From: Candidatus Saccharimonadia bacterium
GTDB taxonomy: Bacteria > Patescibacteriota > Saccharimonadia > Saccharimonadales > Saccharimonadaceae
Reading direction: 5' to 3'
NCBI GenBank assembly: GCA_023262335.1
Contig: JALRBE010000022.1
Location: 262-16,069 of the forward strand
Length of the DNA: 15,808 nucleotides
Numbering within the stretch: position 1 is the first letter of the stretch; every line of letters starts with the position of its first letter. The position numbers and the translations under genes are program-made. Below the pieces are notes generated by a model, which was given only the letters and a program-made list of their open reading frames with translations, had not been told where the DNA came from and did not search any database. Of this stretch, positions 13,171 to 15,808 are shown piece after piece.

Positions 13171-13449
13171 ATGAAAGCATACCGGACCCCTACTATTTTA
13201 ATCGCCGCGCCGTTCGTTACGTTCGCCGCGCTGCTTGTAGTCATGCAACTCGTCTACGTCGTGTTCCAGCCGCCGGGCGTGTTCGACTTTTTGCCCGTGA
13301 ACGCGTCGCTTCCGGTCCAGATCGCGTATCACGTCAACGTATTCTTGTTCTTCGCGCTCATTTTCACGCCGTGGGTCGGCGCCGTTTTCGTGCTCGCGGG
13401 GGTGACGCTGCTTATCAAACGATTCTTTGCCAGGAGGAACCATGCCTAA
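13171..13449 (+). CDS. Small membrane protein, two TM segments (function unknown)
   Basis: 92 aa with two strongly hydrophobic segments, about 9-31 and 56-82, and a basic C-terminus (KRFFARRNHA), which suggests both ends are cytoplasmic with a short outside loop rich in Pro and Phe. There is no cleavable signal and no recognised family. No Shine-Dalgarno sequence precedes the ATG. Its last 8 bases overlap the next gene, and it heads a unit of three similar small membrane proteins leading into prfA. Confidence 0.75.
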   Translation: MKAYRTPTILIAAPFVTFAALLVVMQLVYVVFQPPGVFDFLPVNASLPVQIAYHVNVFLFFALIFTPWVGAVFVLAGVTLLIKRFFARRNHA

Positions 13450-13735
13450 AAATAACACTCGAACAAGCGTACCGAACTTTGACAAGAAATTCCGCTTGCC
13501 AGCACTTATTATTATTTTCACGCCGATACTGGCGATCCTTTGGTATGTCTTGAATACCGACGCCGTGGGCAGCGTGGTGTTCGGAGAAAAGCTCTACCAC
13601 TGCGGCGTACTGTACTGCGAAGTAACACGTCAGCGGTTCTTGCCGGTGGCCGCAGCGCTCGGCTTGCTGTTTTTGATCGGTATCGGACTGCTTGTCGTAC
13701 GAACCACGAAGGGAGGTTCGCATGCAGCCAAATAA
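13442..13735 (+). CDS. Small membrane protein, two TM segments and a Cys pair (function unknown)
   Basis: 97 aa from ATG 13442, chosen for the AGGAGG site 4 nt upstream; an earlier in-frame ATG has no such site. TM segments about 19-37 and 67-86. The loop between them holds Cys54 and Cys59 (YHCGVLYC), which could form a disulfide outside the membrane or bind a metal. The start overlaps the preceding gene by 8 nt and the end overlaps the next by 14 nt, so the three are probably co-translated and may form one complex. No family recognised. Confidence 0.75.
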   Translation: MPKNNTRTSVPNFDKKFRLPALIIIFTPILAILWYVLNTDAVGSVVFGEKLYHCGVLYCEVTRQRFLPVAAALGLLFLIGIGLLVVRTTKGGSHAAK

Positions 13736-14021
13736 TACCGACATATCGCATGAGGAGCAATCCACGCAGACAGTCACTCCAGCACCAATCGTCGACAGCA
13801 CGCCGTGGTACCGAAAGATAACGATCAGGACGCTACTGCCCTACCTTATACTGTCGGCACTAGCGATCAACATACTGCCCGGCATAGTAGCCGCCGCCTA
13901 CGAGCCGTTCGCAGCCACCGCCATGCAGGTACGAAGCACATTGAATGGCGCGTTCATTGTAGTCTTTGTGGTTATCATTATTTTGCAACTAACGGGAATT
14001 TTAAAAGATGCCAAAAATTAA
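13722..14021 (+). CDS. Small membrane protein, two TM segments (function unknown)
   Basis: 99 aa from ATG 13722, which has GGGAGG 5 nt upstream; a TTG start 30 bases earlier is less likely. A polar Gln/Thr-rich N-terminus (1-36) is followed by TM segments about 38-60 and 76-93 and a short charged end. It overlaps the preceding gene by 14 nt and prfA by 14 nt. The gene order of three small two-TM proteins before prfA suggests a Patescibacteria-specific membrane module. Its role cannot be read from the sequence. Confidence 0.75.
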   Translation: MQPNNTDISHEEQSTQTVTPAPIVDSTPWYRKITIRTLLPYLILSALAINILPGIVAAAYEPFAATAMQVRSTLNGAFIVVFVVIIILQLTGILKDAKN

Positions 14022-15075
14022 TTTGAACCTGGACGAACTGAAAACCGAGAAGCAAACGCTCGGCGAGTTTTTGGCGACGCCGACGGCTTATAGCGACCCG
14101 GAATTTACTGCCAAGAACAAACGGTTCAGCGAGCTTGAAAACATCATTGAAAAGGTGGCGCTGCGCGACAGTTTGGAACAACAACTTGTCGAAGCAAAAG
14201 AACTTGCCAGCGGCAGCGACGAGCTTGCCGAGCTTGCGAAAATGGAAGTTGCCGACATCGAGGACAAACTGCCAAAGCTTGAAGAAGAATTGTTTTTGAT
14301 GCTGGCGCCAAAAGACCCGAACGACGACAAGAACGTGATCATCGAAATCCGTGCCGGTGCCGGCGGCGACGAAGCCAGTCTGTTCGCGGCGGAACTGTAC
14401 CGCATGTACCTGCGCTACTGCGAAACGAACGGCCTGCGCACCGAACTGATGAGCGAAAGTGCCAACGATACCGGCGGTTACAAGGAAGTTATCTTCAAGA
14501 TTGCCGGCGACGCGCCCTACTCCCGCCTGAAGTTCGAGAGCGGCGTGCACCGCGTGCAGCGCGTGCCGGCCACCGAGTCGCAAGGTCGCATTCACACCAG
14601 CACCGTGACCGTTGCCGTACTGCCGGAAGCCGAAGAGGCCGACATCGAAATCAACCAAGCCGACCTACGCATCGACATTTACCGCGCCAGCGGCCACGGC
14701 GGCCAGAGCGTGAACACCACCGACAGCGCCGTGCGCATTACGCACATTCCGAGCGGCCTGGTGGTAACCAACCAAGACGAAAAGTCGCAGCTGAAAAACA
14801 AAGAAAAGGCTATGAGCGTGCTACGTAGCCGCCTGTTGCAGCAAAAAATCGACGAAGAAAACGCCAAGCTCGACGCCGAGCGCCGCGGGCTGATTGGCAC
14901 CGGCGACCGCAGCGAAAAAATCCGTACGTACAACTTCCCGCAAGACCGCATTACCGACCATCGCATCGGCTACAGCCGCAGCGCCATTCCGGCGGCCATG
15001 AACGGCCAGATTGAAGACATCATTGAGCATTTGCAGGCCTACGAACGCGAACTCGCAGCTAAAAACGCAGCATAA
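14008..15075 (+). CDS. prfA: Peptide chain release factor 1 (RF1)
   Basis: 355 aa, normal length for RF1. It recognises UAG and UAA stop codons and triggers peptide release on the ribosome. Visible signatures: RAGAGGDEASLFAAELYRMY (115-134), the RF1 codon-recognition motif PAT (187-189 in RVPATESQGRIHTSTVTVAV; RF2 would have SPF), and the catalytic GGQ (231-233 in SGHGGQSVNTTDSAVRITH), whose glutamine is methylated by PrmC. RGLIGTGDRSEKIRTYNFPQ (292-311) is also typical. The ATG overlaps the previous gene by 14 nt and has only a weak Shine-Dalgarno sequence, so translational coupling is likely. The substrate-modifying gene prmC follows directly. Confidence 0.97.
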   Translation: MPKINLNLDELKTEKQTLGEFLATPTAYSDPEFTAKNKRFSELENIIEKVALRDSLEQQLVEAKELASGSDELAELAKMEVADIEDKLPKLEEELFLMLAPKDPNDDKNVIIEIRAGAGGDEASLFAAELYRMYLRYCETNGLRTELMSESANDTGGYKEVIFKIAGDAPYSRLKFESGVHRVQRVPATESQGRIHTSTVTVAVLPEAEEADIEINQADLRIDIYRASGHGGQSVNTTDSAVRITHIPSGLVVTNQDEKSQLKNKEKAMSVLRSRLLQQKIDEENAKLDAERRGLIGTGDRSEKIRTYNFPQDRITDHRIGYSRSAIPAAMNGQIEDIIEHLQAYERELAAKNAA

Positions 15076-15083
15076 ATCCCTAT

Positions 15084-15111
15084 TTGATATTTTCTATAAA
15101 GCTGTCATAAT
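15084..15111 (+). promoter_or_regulatory. Candidate prmC promoter giving a leaderless mRNA
   Basis: TTGATA (15084-15089), 16-nt spacer, CATAAT (15106-15111). The expected start, 7 nt after the -10 box, falls on the A of ATG 15118. It lies in the 42-base gap between prfA and prmC. No Shine-Dalgarno sequence is visible. Confidence 0.55.
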
Positions 15112-15117
15112 ATGCAT

Positions 15118-15808
15118 ATGATACTTCAACAGTGGATTTCTGAGGCAGTGCAGCTTTTACAGGCAGAAGGCATCCCTTCGGCACGGCTTGATGCTGAGTT
15201 AATTCTTGCCCATACCATTCGAAAACCTCGTACATACATTCACGCCCACCAAGAAGACGAGCTCGATGCTCGCCAGCTTGAAATCGCCGACGCCAGACTA
15301 GAACTGCGCCGCGAACGGACGCCGCTCGCCTACATTGTCGGCCACAAGGAATTTTACGGCCGACGATTCAAAACCACACCTGCCACGCTTATCCCACGCC
15401 CAGAAACTGAGGGCTTCATGGAGCTGCTCGCTGAAATCGTGCCAAAAAACCTGCCGCTCGTAAAAGAACAGCGAAAACTTGTTGATGTCGGTACTGGCAC
15501 TGGCGCAATCGGCATCACCGCAAAACTTGAATGGCCAGAACTCGATGTCACCCTTACCGACCTGAGCCAACAAGCACTAAATGTAGCCAAGCAAAACGCT
15601 AAACAGCTCGGAGCGGAGGTTTCGTTCCATAAAGGTGATTTGCTACGAGGCTATGGAACACCCGTCGATATCATTGTTTCGAATCCGCCCTATGTTGATA
15701 GAGCATGGGAGGTTTCGCCAGAAACGCACGCCGAACCGGAACTGGCGCTGTACGCTAATAAGGGTGGACTTTCAATTATCGAACAACTCCTGACACAGGC
15801 CAGCCACC
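15118..15808 (+). CDS. prmC: Release factor glutamine methyltransferase PrmC/HemK, cut by the window end
   Basis: The first 230 residues are present; the gene runs off the window. PrmC transfers a methyl group from S-adenosylmethionine to the glutamine of the GGQ motif in RF1 and RF2. Seen here: helical N-terminal domain (1-80), PLAYIVGHKEFYG (69-81), LIPRPETE (91-98), SAM-binding motif I DVGTGTGAIG (123-132) and the catalytic NPPY (189-192 in IIVSNPPYVD). ATG 15112 is an in-frame alternative two codons upstream; 15118 is preferred because the candidate promoter would start transcription on it. It lies directly downstream of its substrate gene prfA, the usual order in bacteria. Confidence 0.95.
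   Translation, partial: MILQQWISEAVQLLQAEGIPSARLDAELILAHTIRKPRTYIHAHQEDELDARQLEIADARLELRRERTPLAYIVGHKEFYGRRFKTTPATLIPRPETEGFMELLAEIVPKNLPLVKEQRKLVDVGTGTGAIGITAKLEWPELDVTLTDLSQQALNVAKQNAKQLGAEVSFHKGDLLRGYGTPVDIIVSNPPYVDRAWEVSPETHAEPELALYANKGGLSIIEQLLTQASH

Noticed and set aside
1..15808. CRISPR array, tRNA, rRNA or insertion sequence
   Set aside because: No regularly spaced direct repeats, no tRNA cloverleaf with the TTCRA loop and acceptor stem, no rRNA gene and no transposase were found by eye.

Overview
The window looks like a piece of a Patescibacteria/CPR genome, most probably Candidatus Saccharibacteria (TM7). The grounds are the character of the ribosomal protein S2, L31 and RF1 sequences, tightly packed operons, consensus sigma70-type promoters, several promoters that seem to give leaderless mRNAs, and a large family of paralogous proteins with no recognisable general-bacterial identity. 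The lineage is inferred from sequence character, not from a search. No stretch longer than about 260 bases lacks a gene.

Layout. (1) 1-526, minus: the N-terminal half of rpsB (uS2). It runs in frame into about 88 bases that encode a piece of uroporphyrinogen-III C-methyltransferase. This is probably an assembly chimera at a contig edge, joined through a shared 21-base word. rpsB has its own promoter (736-764) and a leader of about 200 nt that ends in a terminator-like hairpin just before its ribosome binding site. (2) 783-12638, minus: about 12 kb dominated by seven tandem paralogs (called P1 to P7 here, numbered from low to high coordinate). They share a phosphoribosyltransferase-like core with the signature hhhhDDWTISGxQ, an N-terminal 'ERMETDH' block, and C-terminal 'ITG(A/F)HSSVD(Y/F)' and 'PPLTNIVRPYR' blocks. 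Interleaved are two copies of a small helical paralog (S1, S2) and one TIM-barrel protein that resembles the BtpA/SgcQ family. Promoters in front of P7, P6, P4 and P1 divide the block into four transcription units: P7; P6-P5; P4-S2-P3-P2-S1-TIM barrel; P1. (3) 12746-15808, plus, divergent: rpmE (bL31) with a consensus promoter 9 nt before its ATG and an intrinsic terminator. Then follow three overlapping small two-TM membrane proteins, prfA (RF1), and the start of prmC, which methylates RF1.

How the parts may work together. prfA and prmC are an established functional pair. The 12-kb block behaves as one system: the paralogs sit in translationally coupled operons with the TIM barrel and the helical partner, every operon starts with a paralog, and the head genes share related promoters, inverted repeats near the -10 box and A-rich leaders without a Shine-Dalgarno sequence. 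A PRPP- or nucleotide-related pathway is the most economical inference from the fold signature. No substrate can be named from sequence alone, and I do not recognise the system as a described one.
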